Shown here: positions 36,718 through 46,782 of the stretch, one piece after another
Numbering within the stretch: the first letter of the stretch is position 1
How the letters are laid out: each line of letters starts with the position of its first letter
DNA from: Chitinophagales bacterium
GTDB lineage: Bacteria; Bacteroidota; Bacteroidia; Chitinophagales; CAIOSU01
Length of the DNA: 64,000 nt
Direction: 5' to 3'
Assembly: GCA_026003335.1 (NCBI GenBank)
Contig: BPHB01000002.1
Location: forward strand, 793,363 to 857,362
The notes under the pieces: generated by a model
Database searches by the model: none
The model's input: only the letters and a program-made list of their open reading frames with translations
Told to the model about the DNA's origin: nothing
Program-made: the position numbers and the translations under genes

Positions 36718-37956
36718 CACCAGCATCCCCGCAGGATTTTCCAGATACCGTCTGAAAGTCTGTAAAAACCGGGCTCCGGTTGCACCATCCACTACGCGGT
36801 GATCACAGGAGAGCGTAACCTTCATCACGTGGGCAACGGTGATGTTTCCGTCTTGCACAACAGGAGCCTGCCTGATACGACCTACTGCCAGAATACAGGA
36901 CTCCGGGCTATTGATAATGGCGGTGAACTGATCAATGTCAAACATACCCAGATTGGATACCGTAAAGGTATTGCCCTGCATTTCATCCAGTTTGAGTGTA
37001 CCGGCTTTTGCTTTTTCAGCCAGATGCCCGGTTTCTTCTGCTATGGCGGCTATGCCCTTGCTGTCGGCAAAACGAATCACCGGCACCAGCAATCCTTCAT
37101 CCACTGCCACAGCCATTCCTATATGTACATGGCGGTATCTGCGGATGCGGTCATCCATCCAGGAGGCGTTCACTTCAGGATGCTGGCGCAGCGCAAGTGC
37201 AGCCGCTTTAATGATCAGATCGTTAAAAGAAATTTTTACAGGTAAAACCGCATTCAGGTCTTTACGGATGGCAATGGCCCGGTCCATATTCAGCTCCACT
37301 GTGAGGTAGAAGTGGGGGGCGGAGAATTTGCTTGCCGCCAATCTTTTGGCAATTGTTTTCCGCATCTGTGTGAGGGGAATATCCTCGTAGGCTTCCTGCT
37401 GCACACCGGCGGAAGCGGGCACAACCTTGCTCCTGCTGGTGGTGGCAGCTTCCACATCCCGTTTGATGATGCGGCCCTGATCACCGGTACCTTTGATTTG
37501 CTCCAGACTGAGCCCGCGCTCCCTGGCCATGCGTCTGGCAAGGGGTGAGGCCTTTATTCTTCCGTTATCCGGTCTTTCGGTTGATGAGGATTGAGCGGCA
37601 CTTGCCTTCGGAGCGGGCGCAACAGCGACAGGGGCTGATTCTTTTGATGAAGAAGGTGTTTCCTTTTGCGGCTGCGGTGGTGCCGCGGCTTCTTTCAGCA
37701 GATGGTCAATATTTTCTCCTTTTTCTCCTATGATAGCCAGAATGGCGTCAATAGGCACCGCCTGTCCTTCTTTTGCCCCTATGTAGAGCAAGGTGCCGGC
37801 AGCAGGACTTTCAAAATCCATAGTTGCCTTATCTGTTTCAATTTCCGCAAGGAGGTCTCCGATGTTTACCTTGTCACCTACTTTTTTATGCCAGGATACT
37901 ATGGTGCCTTCTTCCATGGTATCGCTCATGCGGGGCATTCTGATTATTTCTGCCAT
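36712..37956 (-). CDS. pdhC: dihydrolipoamide acetyltransferase (pyruvate dehydrogenase E2)
   Basis: The 414-residue E2 has one lipoyl domain (residues 1-80, lipoylated Lys in ETDKATMDFES), a Pro/Ala-rich linker, a peripheral subunit-binding domain (about 130-170, with ASPLARRMARERGLSLEQIKG), and the catalytic acyltransferase domain ending in HRVVDGATGARFL with the catalytic His and Asp. The lipoyl sequence PRMSDTMEEGTIVSWHKKVGDKV is typical of pyruvate dehydrogenase E2. E1 and E3 genes are not adjacent. Confidence 0.92.
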   Translation of the reverse strand: MAEIIRMPRMSDTMEEGTIVSWHKKVGDKVNIGDLLAEIETDKATMDFESPAAGTLLYIGAKEGQAVPIDAILAIIGEKGENIDHLLKEAAAPPQPQKETPSSSKESAPVAVAPAPKASAAQSSSTERPDNGRIKASPLARRMARERGLSLEQIKGTGDQGRIIKRDVEAATTSRSKVVPASAGVQQEAYEDIPLTQMRKTIAKRLAASKFSAPHFYLTVELNMDRAIAIRKDLNAVLPVKISFNDLIIKAAALALRQHPEVNASWMDDRIRRYRHVHIGMAVAVDEGLLVPVIRFADSKGIAAIAEETGHLAEKAKAGTLKLDEMQGNTFTVSNLGMFDIDQFTAIINSPESCILAVGRIRQAPVVQDGNITVAHVMKVTLSCDHRVVDGATGARFLQTFRRYLENPAGMLVL

Positions 37957-38019
37957 AACTGAGTAGCTAAGTTAATTGCTTCCCTGAAGTTTCCAGGCCG
38001 AAAACCACCGGTTTTTGTT

Positions 38020-39294
38020 TTATTTTTTTGCTCTTAGTATCAGCCGGATGCTGCGGTCATAGGTAACGTAGTTCCAAATCCAGTTTACCAGCACTACAAT
38101 ACGATTACGGAAGCCAATCAGTTGAATGAGGTGTAGCCCCATCCAGGCCAGCCAGGCCAGAAAGCCTTTCAGGTGTATACGTCCGGGGAGGTCGGCTACG
38201 GCTTTGTTGCGGCCGATGGTGGCCATTGTGCCTTTGTGGCGATACCTGAAAGGTCTCATGGGCTCATCATGAAGAACACGGTTCAGGTTTTCAGCCAGCT
38301 GCCTGCCCTGCTGTATTGCCACGGGCGCAAGCTGGGGATGACCGCTGGGGTTATCCGGAGTTATCATAGCGGCAACATCTCCGATTGCAAAAATGTTGGC
38401 ACATCCTTCCACACGATTCCATGCATCTACCAGCAGGCGATTGCCTCTCACAACGGATTGGGGAGGAAGTCCTTCAATCAAACTTCCGGTCACTCCGGCT
38501 GCCCACACCATTGTTTTGCACGGAATGGTAGTGCCATCATTCAACACAGCTTCTTTTCCGTTATGCCTGACCACGCGCTTGCCCACTTTAACCTCTATGC
38601 CCATAGCCAGCAAGTGCTTAAAGGCATCGGCCGATGAGAGGGGAGACATAGAGGAGAGCACCCTATCCACACCTTCAATAAGAAAAATTTTCATTTCGTT
38701 AAAATCCAGCTCGGGATAGTCTTTCGGGAGCACATGCTTGCGCAGCTCGCTGAGGGCACCGGCTATTTCCACACCGGTGGGACCAGCTCCCACAATGACG
38801 ATGCTCATCAGATGGCGTCTTTCCATGGGGTCATCCGTGAGCAGAGCGTCTTCAAAGTTTTGCAGAATGGAGTTACGCAGACTGAGAGCATCGGGCAGTT
38901 CTTTTAGCGGATAAACTTCAACGAAGTTGGCCTCCTGTCCGAAGAAACTGGTTTGTGAACCGCTGGCAATGACCAGATAATCATAACTGAGCGCCCCCAG
39001 TGAGGTTTGTATGCAGTTGCGGGCAGGATGAATTTTCAGTACTTCACCCATGCGGAAATAAAAATTCGGCTTATGCTCAAACAGCTTGCGCAGGGGACCG
39101 GCTATGGAGCTGGGTTCCAGGCCCGCAGTAGCCACCTGATAAAGCAGGGGCTGAAAGGTATGATAGTTATGTCGATCTATCAGTACGAGCTGATAACTCG
39201 TAGTGTCCAGGTGCTTGCAGAATTCAATTCCTCCGAAGCCTCCTCCGATAACCACAACTCTTGGAAGGTCAGATACAGGAATGCGGACAGACAT
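38020..39294 (-). CDS. ndh: type II NADH:quinone oxidoreductase
   Basis: The 424-residue flavoprotein transfers electrons from NADH to quinone without pumping protons. It has the FAD motif VVVIGGGFGGIEFCKHL, the HTFQPLLYQVATAGLEP segment typical of NDH-2, the NADH-binding motif IVIVGAGPTGVEIAGAL, and the second FAD motif NIFAIGDVAAM. A hydrophobic, tryptophan-rich C-terminus (LAWLAWMGLHLIQLIGF) should anchor it to the inner membrane. The gene stands alone between pdhC and the M16 peptidase. Confidence 0.9.
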   Translation of the reverse strand: MSVRIPVSDLPRVVVIGGGFGGIEFCKHLDTTSYQLVLIDRHNYHTFQPLLYQVATAGLEPSSIAGPLRKLFEHKPNFYFRMGEVLKIHPARNCIQTSLGALSYDYLVIASGSQTSFFGQEANFVEVYPLKELPDALSLRNSILQNFEDALLTDDPMERRHLMSIVIVGAGPTGVEIAGALSELRKHVLPKDYPELDFNEMKIFLIEGVDRVLSSMSPLSSADAFKHLLAMGIEVKVGKRVVRHNGKEAVLNDGTTIPCKTMVWAAGVTGSLIEGLPPQSVVRGNRLLVDAWNRVEGCANIFAIGDVAAMITPDNPSGHPQLAPVAIQQGRQLAENLNRVLHDEPMRPFRYRHKGTMATIGRNKAVADLPGRIHLKGFLAWLAWMGLHLIQLIGFRNRIVVLVNWIWNYVTYDRSIRLILRAKK

Positions 39295-39342
39295 CTTTGC
39301 GAAATTTTTCTATGTCAGGGGTAATCGTTCATAAATGTTGTG

Positions 39343-42267
39343 TTAGTAGTTAAATATTTCTTCCAGAGTGAGCTCCCTCACCGGTCCTAATTTTTCAAGC
39401 GCTTTTTTATCCAGCCCGGAAATTTTTCCTACCACCAGGCACGTGTAATTTTTGTCTTTAATGTGCTTATTAAAAAAGCTATCTAAGTCATCCAGGGTTA
39501 CTGTTTTCAGATTTTCATATATATCCTTGCGGATATCATACTCCAGGCCGCGTTTCCGTGCCGCCTCATAGCTCCAGAACAAACCGGGGCCTACAATTCT
39601 TTCGCTTTCAATAATCTTCATGGCAGCCTCCCGGGAGGCCTCAAACTGTTGGGCTACGCGCGGCATTTCACTCAGCAAATCTTTCATTGCCTCCACAGCC
39701 AGTGGCAGCTTGTCAGCCTGGGTTCCCAGATAAGCCACCACATAGTGAGACTCCTCCTTCCATCGCGGAGTGGAAAAGTAGGCGTACGCTGCATAAGCCA
39801 ATGCTTTCTGTTCGCGTATTTCCTGAAATACAATGGATGACAACCCTCCACCGAAGTATTCATTAAAAAGGGCAGCAAAGGGGGCCAATGTTTTATCGTA
39901 AAGCGGTCCTTTGGAAAGCAGCAGCATTTCGGCCTGCACCATATCGTAGTTGGTGCAGAATACTTTATTTTCATTAATCTCCAGTTCCGGAAAATGGGCA
40001 GGTGGGGGATACTCTTGGAGAGTTTCAGCAACGGGAAGATTCTTTTTTAGCACAGATTTAATTGCTTCAGGAGTGTTTTTTCCATAATAAAACACACGAT
40101 GTTTGTAACCGGTCAGGCTATGCAGGATGTTTGTCAGCTCAGCGGGATCCAGGGCTTTTAGTTCTTCTGCAGAAAGAATGTGGGTAAAAGAGGAGCGCGG
40201 GCCATACTTGGCATAGCTGACCATTGCCGTATTGAGAATGACCCCTTTGTTGCGCCTGGCATCCTCGCGCTCTTTGAATATACCGTCAACAATGTCTGCC
40301 AGTGCCTGCGAATCAGGCTGCACATCCGATAATACATGTGCCAGCAACTGCACACCTTCGGTAAATGATTCGCCCAAACCTTTCAGGGCAACATACACCT
40401 GATCCCTGGAGGCATTTACATCCAGGCTCAGGCCTTTTTTAAATAATTCTTTTTTCAGTTCTTCGGCTGTAAAGCGGGAAGTGCCCAGGTAGGGCAGGTA
40501 TTTTACTGCAATCCCCATTTTTTTATCATTGTCGGTGCCCATGTCAAAGATCAGATACAACTCAAAGAGATCATTGAAATCGTTGTGCACGTAGTAAAAA
40601 GGAATATCAGCGGAGAGCGTGCTGGTTTGAATTTCTTTTTGAAAATCAGCAAATACGGGTACCAGGCGTTCGGATTTTAAGGTATCAAAGTGTTGCTTAA
40701 AAGCCGACTGGGTGTCACGATTCATTACCACGGGAGTTATCAGCGGTTTTTCCACCTTGTACACCAGCGGGTCTGTGCCGAGACGTTTATAAGACACTAC
40801 ATAGTTGTTGTTAAAATGCTGCCTGGCGAAAGCAACTATTTCTTCCTTTGTGATTTTATCCATTTCAGCCAATTCGTTGACCACGTCTTTCCAGTCTAGC
40901 CCGAGTATGAAAGCATCAACAAATTCGTGTGCTCTGCTGCGATTGCTTTCATAGGCGCGCAATTGTTGCAGTTTTCTGTTTTTGATAACGGCATCCAGCA
41001 GCCAATCTTCAAAGGCTCCCTGTTTGAGAGAGTCCATTTGCTGCAGCAGGAGGTCTTTAACCTCTTCCAGGGTTTGTCCGGCACGTGGCTCGCCATAGAG
41101 CACGAGCATGCCATAATCTGCCATGATATTATCAAATGCACGGGCGGCAAGGGCTTTTTGTTTCTGATTCAGATTCAGGTCTATGAGGCCTGCCTTGCCG
41201 TTGTACAGTATTTCTGCAATCAGTTTAATCATAAGTGCCTCACGGGTGGCTGCACCGCCTGATCTGAAGCCCACATATACATGCTCTTTCTGAGGACCGA
41301 AGGATTCCTTAATTACCGGCTCAGTCAGGTTAGGCTGAGGTTCAAAAGAAAAAGGCTCTACCGGACGGGGTTCCCAGTCGCCAAAATATTTTTCAATCAA
41401 AGCCACTGTTTTGTCCGGATCCAGATCACCGGACATGCAGATGGCCATATTGTTGGGCACATAATATTTTTCAAAGTATTTATGGATATTCACCATGGAA
41501 GGGTTTTTCAGATGTTCGCCTTCACCCAGTGTGGTTTGGGTGCCATAAGGATGAGAGGGGAAGAGACCTTTCATGAGGGCATTCCATGATTTGCGACCGT
41601 CATTGTCCTGTGCACGGTTAAATTCTTCATATACTGTTTCCAGTTCGGTATGGAATAATCGCAGCACCAGTGTCCTGAATCTGTCCGATTCTACCATGAG
41701 CCATTTTTCCAGCTCGTTGGAGGGAATATCGTTGACATATACGGTTTGCTCTACCCATGTATAGGCATTGGTGCCCTTGGCGCCCAGCGAAGAGATCATT
41801 TTATCATATTCATTGGGAACCGCATATTTTGAGGCTTCATAAGATAAGCTGTCAATATGCCTGTAGATAGCTTTTTTCGTTGCGGGGTCTTTTGCGGCAA
41901 GATGTTGCTCATACAGAGCAGAAATGGAATCCAGCAATACCTTTTCGGCTTCCCAGTTGATAGTACCGAATTTATGGGTGCCTTTAAAAAGCATGTGTTC
42001 CAGGTAGTGTGCCAGACCGGTGGTCTCTTGAGGGTCAGACTTGGAACCTGCACGCACGGCAATATATGTTTGTATGCGCGGCTCCCGCGGGTTGACGCTG
42101 AGATACACTTTGAGTCCGTTTTTTAATGTGTAGATTCTGGCCTGCAACGGGTCGCCCGCTACTGTTTCATAGTCATACCGCTCTGCTTTTTGTTTGGGTT
42201 TACAGGCTAACGCTCCTGCAATAATCAGGATTAATGCTGCCCATAACAGCGCAGTTTTCGTTTTCAT
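39343..42267 (-). CDS. M16 zinc metallopeptidase lipoprotein
   Basis: The 974-residue protein is a full-length pitrilysin-type peptidase with both halves. A signal peptide ends in a lipobox (AGALAC, Cys22), so it is probably lipid-anchored in the envelope. The inverted zinc motif is H87-Y-L-E-H91, with the third ligand in the ETVYEEFNRAQD region downstream. The C-terminal half lacks a second HxxEH and acts as the non-catalytic half. M16 proteins of this size degrade peptides in a closed chamber. It stands between ndh and dnaX, about 50 and 100 bp away, with no clear functional link. Confidence 0.9.
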   Translation of the reverse strand: MKTKTALLWAALILIIAGALACKPKQKAERYDYETVAGDPLQARIYTLKNGLKVYLSVNPREPRIQTYIAVRAGSKSDPQETTGLAHYLEHMLFKGTHKFGTINWEAEKVLLDSISALYEQHLAAKDPATKKAIYRHIDSLSYEASKYAVPNEYDKMISSLGAKGTNAYTWVEQTVYVNDIPSNELEKWLMVESDRFRTLVLRLFHTELETVYEEFNRAQDNDGRKSWNALMKGLFPSHPYGTQTTLGEGEHLKNPSMVNIHKYFEKYYVPNNMAICMSGDLDPDKTVALIEKYFGDWEPRPVEPFSFEPQPNLTEPVIKESFGPQKEHVYVGFRSGGAATREALMIKLIAEILYNGKAGLIDLNLNQKQKALAARAFDNIMADYGMLVLYGEPRAGQTLEEVKDLLLQQMDSLKQGAFEDWLLDAVIKNRKLQQLRAYESNRSRAHEFVDAFILGLDWKDVVNELAEMDKITKEEIVAFARQHFNNNYVVSYKRLGTDPLVYKVEKPLITPVVMNRDTQSAFKQHFDTLKSERLVPVFADFQKEIQTSTLSADIPFYYVHNDFNDLFELYLIFDMGTDNDKKMGIAVKYLPYLGTSRFTAEELKKELFKKGLSLDVNASRDQVYVALKGLGESFTEGVQLLAHVLSDVQPDSQALADIVDGIFKEREDARRNKGVILNTAMVSYAKYGPRSSFTHILSAEELKALDPAELTNILHSLTGYKHRVFYYGKNTPEAIKSVLKKNLPVAETLQEYPPPAHFPELEINENKVFCTNYDMVQAEMLLLSKGPLYDKTLAPFAALFNEYFGGGLSSIVFQEIREQKALAYAAYAYFSTPRWKEESHYVVAYLGTQADKLPLAVEAMKDLLSEMPRVAQQFEASREAAMKIIESERIVGPGLFWSYEAARKRGLEYDIRKDIYENLKTVTLDDLDSFFNKHIKDKNYTCLVVGKISGLDKKALEKLGPVRELTLEEIFNY

Positions 42268-42363
42268 GGAGTGGGTTTGGTTTTAAAATAATACATTCCT
42301 CCGGGCAAGACTCAGGGCATGCCTGACTGTGTCTTGAAAATACTTCTAATACAGAAAACGGCA

Positions 42364-44115
42364 TCAGGGTTCCAGTTTCAGATCCAGGCTTTTCTGCAAA
42401 TCCAGCAGGGCAGGATTTGCTTCCGCCATTTCCCGAAACTTCTCCTGGGCCGTAAAGGGCTTGGGAGATATCACCGCCTTATTTTTTACAACTTCTGCTT
42501 TCAGGGTAATGCCGGTTATGTTTAACTGTTCTTCCAGAAACTGTACCAGCTTGTGACGCTCATTGTTAAACAATTCCAGTTGCAGTTTGCTGCTTAATTC
42601 CAGAGTAATTTCCCTGCCCTTTATGACAGGTTTGATTTGAGACATGAGGCTATAAAGGCTGAGGCGTTTTTCGTTTTGCAGGAGTTGCATGTAGTCATTC
42701 CATGCAGCTTCCAGCCGCTGGGGGTCTATGGTTAATTTTTCATTATCGGGCCGTGGCGGAGGCTGTGTAAGTACATCCTGCAGCGGAGACTGCTGTAAGT
42801 CAGAGAAGCTGAAACTGCCGGTGAGGCGCCTGGCGCGTTTTGCTTTATAATCTCCCTTGTCAGGCTGCTCGGTGCTCACCGAAGAGGAGACATGTCTGCC
42901 GGAAGCCGCAGGTGGGTTCAGAGAGCGTGTTTCCTGTGGGGGTGCCTCTTTTTTTGCTGTTTCCTGCCTGGGAATTTCTTTTTTTAGTGTTTGCGGATGG
43001 GTTACTGTTTTGTTGGAAACTACTTTAAAGAAATCTTCAGGAGGTACATTAAGAAGCTCCTTGAGGTTGCAGAGCTTTATCAGCATGATTTCCACATGCA
43101 GTCTTTTATTGTTGCTGGCTTTGTATCCGACCTCGCAGAGATTAACCAGATTGAGCGCATTAAGCAAAAACGGGCCGGGGCATTGCGCTGCCTGTTGCAG
43201 ATATCTATCTTTTAAGGCGGCAGTCGCTTCCAGGAGGGTTAGGGTTTGCGGGTCTTTAGCCACCAGCAGGTTACGGATATGTCCTCCTAGGCCGGAGAGG
43301 AAATCAGCGCCATCAAAGCCTTTCTTTAAAATCTCATCATATAACAGAAGTGCGCTGGCTGTGTTGCTCGTAATGACGTGTTCGGTTATTGTGAAATAAT
43401 AATCATAATCCAGTATGTTCAGATTGTTAATTACAGACTGATAATCCAGGGTGCGGGTCTCATAATTCACCAGCCTGTCCAGCATAGAAAGGGCATCACG
43501 CAGAGCGCCATCGGCTTTAAGAGCAATAATGTGCAATGCGTTTTCATCAGCCTGAATGTTTTCACGCCTGCATATTTCGGCAAGATGTCTGGTGATATCT
43601 TCAACGGTTATGCGGTTGAAATCAAAGATCTGGCAGCGGGAGAGAATAGTCGGTATGATTTTACTCTTTTCGGTTGTAGCCAGGATGAAAATGGCGTAAG
43701 GGGGTGGTTCTTCGAGCGTTTTCAGGAAGGCATTAAATGCCTGTGCAGAAAGCATGTGAACCTCATCAATGATATACACTTTGTATTTGCCATACTGGGG
43801 AGGAATGCGCACCTGATCTACAAGGCTGCGGATATCTTCCACGGAGTTGTTGCTGGCGGCATCCAGTTCATAAATATTCAGAGAGGTGGATAAATCGCCT
43901 GATGCATCAGGGGTAAAGCCATTTACTTCACGGGCAAGTATGCGGGCACAGGTGGTTTTGCCGACACCACGGGGACCACAAAACAGGTAGGCGTGGGCAA
44001 GCTGTCCGGTTTTGATGGCATTTTTCAGCGTGGTAGTTACGCCCTCCTGCCCCACCACGTCTTCAAATCTGACAGGACGGTATTTGCGCGCAGAAACGGT
44101 GAATGTGCTGAACAC
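42364..44115 (-). CDS. dnaX: DNA polymerase III gamma/tau subunit
   Basis: DnaX is the clamp-loader motor subunit. The 583 residues contain Walker A GPRGVGKTT (47-55), the ELDAASNNSVEDIR segment, Walker B VYIIDEVHML, and sensor 1/arginine-finger LSRCQIF. The C-terminal tau-like extension is poorly conserved. The four-cysteine zinc module normally found between Walker A and the DAASNN segment is absent: residues 61-80 have no cysteine (see finding). No frameshift signal for a gamma form was recognised. The gene is 115 bp from the acyl-CoA ligase upstream. Confidence 0.95.
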   Translation of the reverse strand: MFSTFTVSARKYRPVRFEDVVGQEGVTTTLKNAIKTGQLAHAYLFCGPRGVGKTTCARILAREVNGFTPDASGDLSTSLNIYELDAASNNSVEDIRSLVDQVRIPPQYGKYKVYIIDEVHMLSAQAFNAFLKTLEEPPPYAIFILATTEKSKIIPTILSRCQIFDFNRITVEDITRHLAEICRRENIQADENALHIIALKADGALRDALSMLDRLVNYETRTLDYQSVINNLNILDYDYYFTITEHVITSNTASALLLYDEILKKGFDGADFLSGLGGHIRNLLVAKDPQTLTLLEATAALKDRYLQQAAQCPGPFLLNALNLVNLCEVGYKASNNKRLHVEIMLIKLCNLKELLNVPPEDFFKVVSNKTVTHPQTLKKEIPRQETAKKEAPPQETRSLNPPAASGRHVSSSVSTEQPDKGDYKAKRARRLTGSFSFSDLQQSPLQDVLTQPPPRPDNEKLTIDPQRLEAAWNDYMQLLQNEKRLSLYSLMSQIKPVIKGREITLELSSKLQLELFNNERHKLVQFLEEQLNITGITLKAEVVKNKAVISPKPFTAQEKFREMAEANPALLDLQKSLDLKLEP

Positions 44116-44230
44116 AGCTAAAAAACGAGGTTTAGAGAGGCTTAAAGATAAAATTTTTTCTCCTCCTGCTCTGCGGATAAAAGTTGTCCGTTTTCAGAAA
44201 TCCAGGCAATAGGCTCAGATATACTCTGTT

Positions 44231-46006
44231 TTATCCGGCATAAAGTTGTTCTATTTCGGCCTTGTATTTGTTCATTACTACATCCCGCTTCACTTTCATT
44301 GTAGGCGTCATTTCTCCGGTTTCTATTGTCCAATCGTTGGGAAGCAGCTTAAACTTTTTTATCTGCTCCACTTTGCCGAATTCGGGATTGAAGCGATCCA
44401 CTTCACTCTGTATAAGACGGTATATCTTTTCGTTATTGACCAGATCAGCCGTGGAATTGTACGCTATTCCGTTTTGCGCGGCATACTCTTTTAGCTTTTC
44501 AAAAGAAGGCACAATGAGTGCGGCTACAAAATGCCGGTTTTCTCCGACTACCATTATCTGCTCAATGTAGGGGCTTTCCTTCATTTTATTTTCAATAACC
44601 TGCGGTGCAACATATTTGCCTCCGGAAGTTTTGAAGAGTTCTTTTACGCGTCCGGTTATTTTAAGAAACTGCTTGCCGTTCCAGCTTAAAAGCTCTCCCT
44701 GGTCTCCGGTATGGAGCCACCCGTCCTGGTCAATGACCTGGGCCGTAAGGTCAGGACGTTTATAATATCCCATCATGATGTTGGGGCCTTTAGCCAGAAT
44801 TTCTTTGTTTTTTTCATCAATCTTAAGGGTCACCCCATCAATGGGCGGACCCACAGTACCAAGCCAGTAGCCTCCCTGTTCCACACGGTTGGCGGTGAGT
44901 ACCGGAGAAGTTTCAGTTTGACCGTAGCCTTCTCTTACGGCAATGCCGGCTGCATTGAAGATGCGGGCAATGTCAATACGAAGTGCGGCTGCTCCGGTGA
45001 CAATGGCAATGACATTTCCTCCGAGGGCAGCCGTCCACTTGCTGAAAATAAGCTTACGGGCAATGGCCAACCGAACATTATACCATGGGCTGTTCAGGCC
45101 GCGGTCATCAAATTGCAAGCCGAGGTTTACAGCCCAGAAGAATAGCTTTCGTTTCAGACCTGTAAGCTCTGCGCCTTTAGCCATAATACGGTCAAAAACC
45201 TTTTCCAGCAGCCGTGGCACGGAAGTGAAAAAATGTGGCTTTACTTCCTGCAGGTTAGCCGCGATGGTGTCCAGGCTCTCGGCATAATAGATGGATGCTC
45301 CAACGGCCATGTAGGTGTAGCACACCATACGTTCAAAGATGTGGCACAACGGCAGAAAACTCAGCACCCGATGAGAAGCATCCACTACCAGATTGGGTAT
45401 TGTTGCACTAACATTGCTGGTGATGTTTTTGTGTGACAACATCACCCCCTTGGGGGTTCCCGTAGTTCCGGAAGTATAAATGATAGTCGCCAGATCTGTG
45501 TCTTTAATGTTGGCCTTTCTTTTTTCTACTTCCGCCTGATTATCTTCTTTCCCCAGCTCCATAAACTCACTCCAGTGACGCGCTCCCTCCACCCGGTCAA
45601 AAGTGAAAATATCCTGAAGAGTGGGTACATCCTTCCTGATGTTCTGCAGTTTCTCATGCAACCCTTTATCCGATACAAAAGCCAGCTTAATGCCCGCATC
45701 ATTAAAGATAAATTTGTATTCCCCCTCACTGATGGTAGGGTAGATGGGCACATTAATGGCTCCTGCCTGCATCATACCTAAATCAACGAAGTTCCATTCG
45801 GGGCGGTTGTTGGAGATGATGGCAATTTTATCGCCAGGCTGGATACCATATTTTATCATCGCCCGGCTTACCTGATTGATGATATCTATGCATTGCTGCG
45901 TGCTGTATTTTTTCCATTGCCCGTTTTCCTTGCATGCGAGGCAATCTTCCTGAGGAAAATTTTTTAACTGGTGAGGCAGTATGTCAAACAGTCGCGTATA
46001 GCTCAT
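44231..46006 (-). CDS. long-chain acyl-CoA synthetase
   Basis: The 591-residue AMP-forming ligase activates fatty acids to acyl-CoA. It has the P-loop motif IIYTSGTTGTPKGVMLSHKN (A3), GYGQTETSPV (A5), GWLHTGDQGELL (A7), and LKITGRVKELFKTSGGKYVAPQVIE (A8), followed by the C-terminal lid. The motifs are those of the long-chain (FAA/FadD-like) subgroup with an internal helical insertion. Chain length cannot be read from sequence. It precedes dnaX on the same strand. Confidence 0.9.
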   Translation of the reverse strand: MSYTRLFDILPHQLKNFPQEDCLACKENGQWKKYSTQQCIDIINQVSRAMIKYGIQPGDKIAIISNNRPEWNFVDLGMMQAGAINVPIYPTISEGEYKFIFNDAGIKLAFVSDKGLHEKLQNIRKDVPTLQDIFTFDRVEGARHWSEFMELGKEDNQAEVEKRKANIKDTDLATIIYTSGTTGTPKGVMLSHKNITSNVSATIPNLVVDASHRVLSFLPLCHIFERMVCYTYMAVGASIYYAESLDTIAANLQEVKPHFFTSVPRLLEKVFDRIMAKGAELTGLKRKLFFWAVNLGLQFDDRGLNSPWYNVRLAIARKLIFSKWTAALGGNVIAIVTGAAALRIDIARIFNAAGIAVREGYGQTETSPVLTANRVEQGGYWLGTVGPPIDGVTLKIDEKNKEILAKGPNIMMGYYKRPDLTAQVIDQDGWLHTGDQGELLSWNGKQFLKITGRVKELFKTSGGKYVAPQVIENKMKESPYIEQIMVVGENRHFVAALIVPSFEKLKEYAAQNGIAYNSTADLVNNEKIYRLIQSEVDRFNPEFGKVEQIKKFKLLPNDWTIETGEMTPTMKVKRDVVMNKYKAEIEQLYAG

Positions 46007-46166
46007 ATGCTAAAAAGTTTGGGTAAAGAAATTTTAGGGGGAGTAAAAGTAAAAAATAGAAGGCGCTTTTCAAGCATCCCTGTAAGGAATTTCATTTTCG
46101 GATGCGTTGCTTCCTGTATTTCGGCTCACCAGGCCTGCGCCCAGATATTTCCGGGTTTCTTCCGCC

Positions 46167-46535
46167 TCACACTCCCATTTTATGTAATGCGCTTATCAAG
46201 TTCTTTTTCAGCCTAACCGAAACATTTACCGATGATCCGTCAATCAAGGCTAACTGCCCTCCCTTGCCTTTGATATATTTCAATACGTAATGCAGGTTTA
46301 CCAAATGATGCTGATGCACCCTGACGAAATGGAAAGGCCGGAGCCGGGCCTCCAATAGCTTCAGTGGTTTGGCAACCATTAATCTCTTGTCTTTGAGAAA
46401 CACATGAGAATATCCGCCATCTGCCTCGCAACGGATGATGTCTTTAATTCTTATAAGCTGGTATCCATCTGCAACAGGAAGAGACAGCTTGTTTAACGAA
46501 CTGTCCTTATTTCGCGAATGGCCGGTTTTTTTCAT
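46167..46535 (-). CDS. stand-alone LytTR DNA-binding regulator
   Basis: The 122-residue protein consists of a LytTR domain (residues about 15-115) with little else: IKDIIRCEADGGYSHVFLKDKR, the central LKLLEARLRPFHFVRVHQHHLVNLHYV, and a C-terminal LIDGSSVNVSVRLKKNL. No receiver domain or membrane segment is fused, so its activating signal is unknown. It is divergent from the S74 surface protein gene at 46840, and the 304-bp gap between them holds three direct repeats at a 21-bp period, the spacing used by dimeric LytTR regulators. A close but interrupted paralogue lies at 54716-55090. Confidence 0.85.
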   Translation of the reverse strand: MKKTGHSRNKDSSLNKLSLPVADGYQLIRIKDIIRCEADGGYSHVFLKDKRLMVAKPLKLLEARLRPFHFVRVHQHHLVNLHYVLKYIKGKGGQLALIDGSSVNVSVRLKKNLISALHKMGV

Positions 46536-46672
46536 GGCTGATCTTTTTCAGGGCCCCGCTACCTTCAATCTTACTGCTTGCTGCCGGTAATTCCATGGAC
46601 AAAAAAATGCGGTTTTTCAAGCAGGGTTCAACTTGTAACCTGTAAACACTGCAACATTCCAGATGAGAGCGT

Positions 46673-46729
46673 TACGAATACTTGATGTTTCCCTACGGAT
46701 AATAACTCAATCTATACGGATAGTAAATA
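46673..46729 (+). promoter_or_regulatory. three LytTR-type direct repeats, 21-bp period
   Basis: Repeats start at 46673 (TACGAATA), 46694 (TACGGATA) and 46715 (TACGGATA), exactly 21 bp apart, two helical turns. The bases two further on are often AA. A CTTTG box starts at 46733, 18 bp after the start of the third repeat. The same arrangement recurs at 55226-55282. LytTR proteins bind short direct repeats with this periodicity, so this is the likely operator for the adjacent regulator and S74 gene. Confidence 0.7.
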
Positions 46730-46782
46730 TGACTTTGATTGTCCGGAGGGCGTGGATACTTTCACCAAACCCGGCTGGGTAA

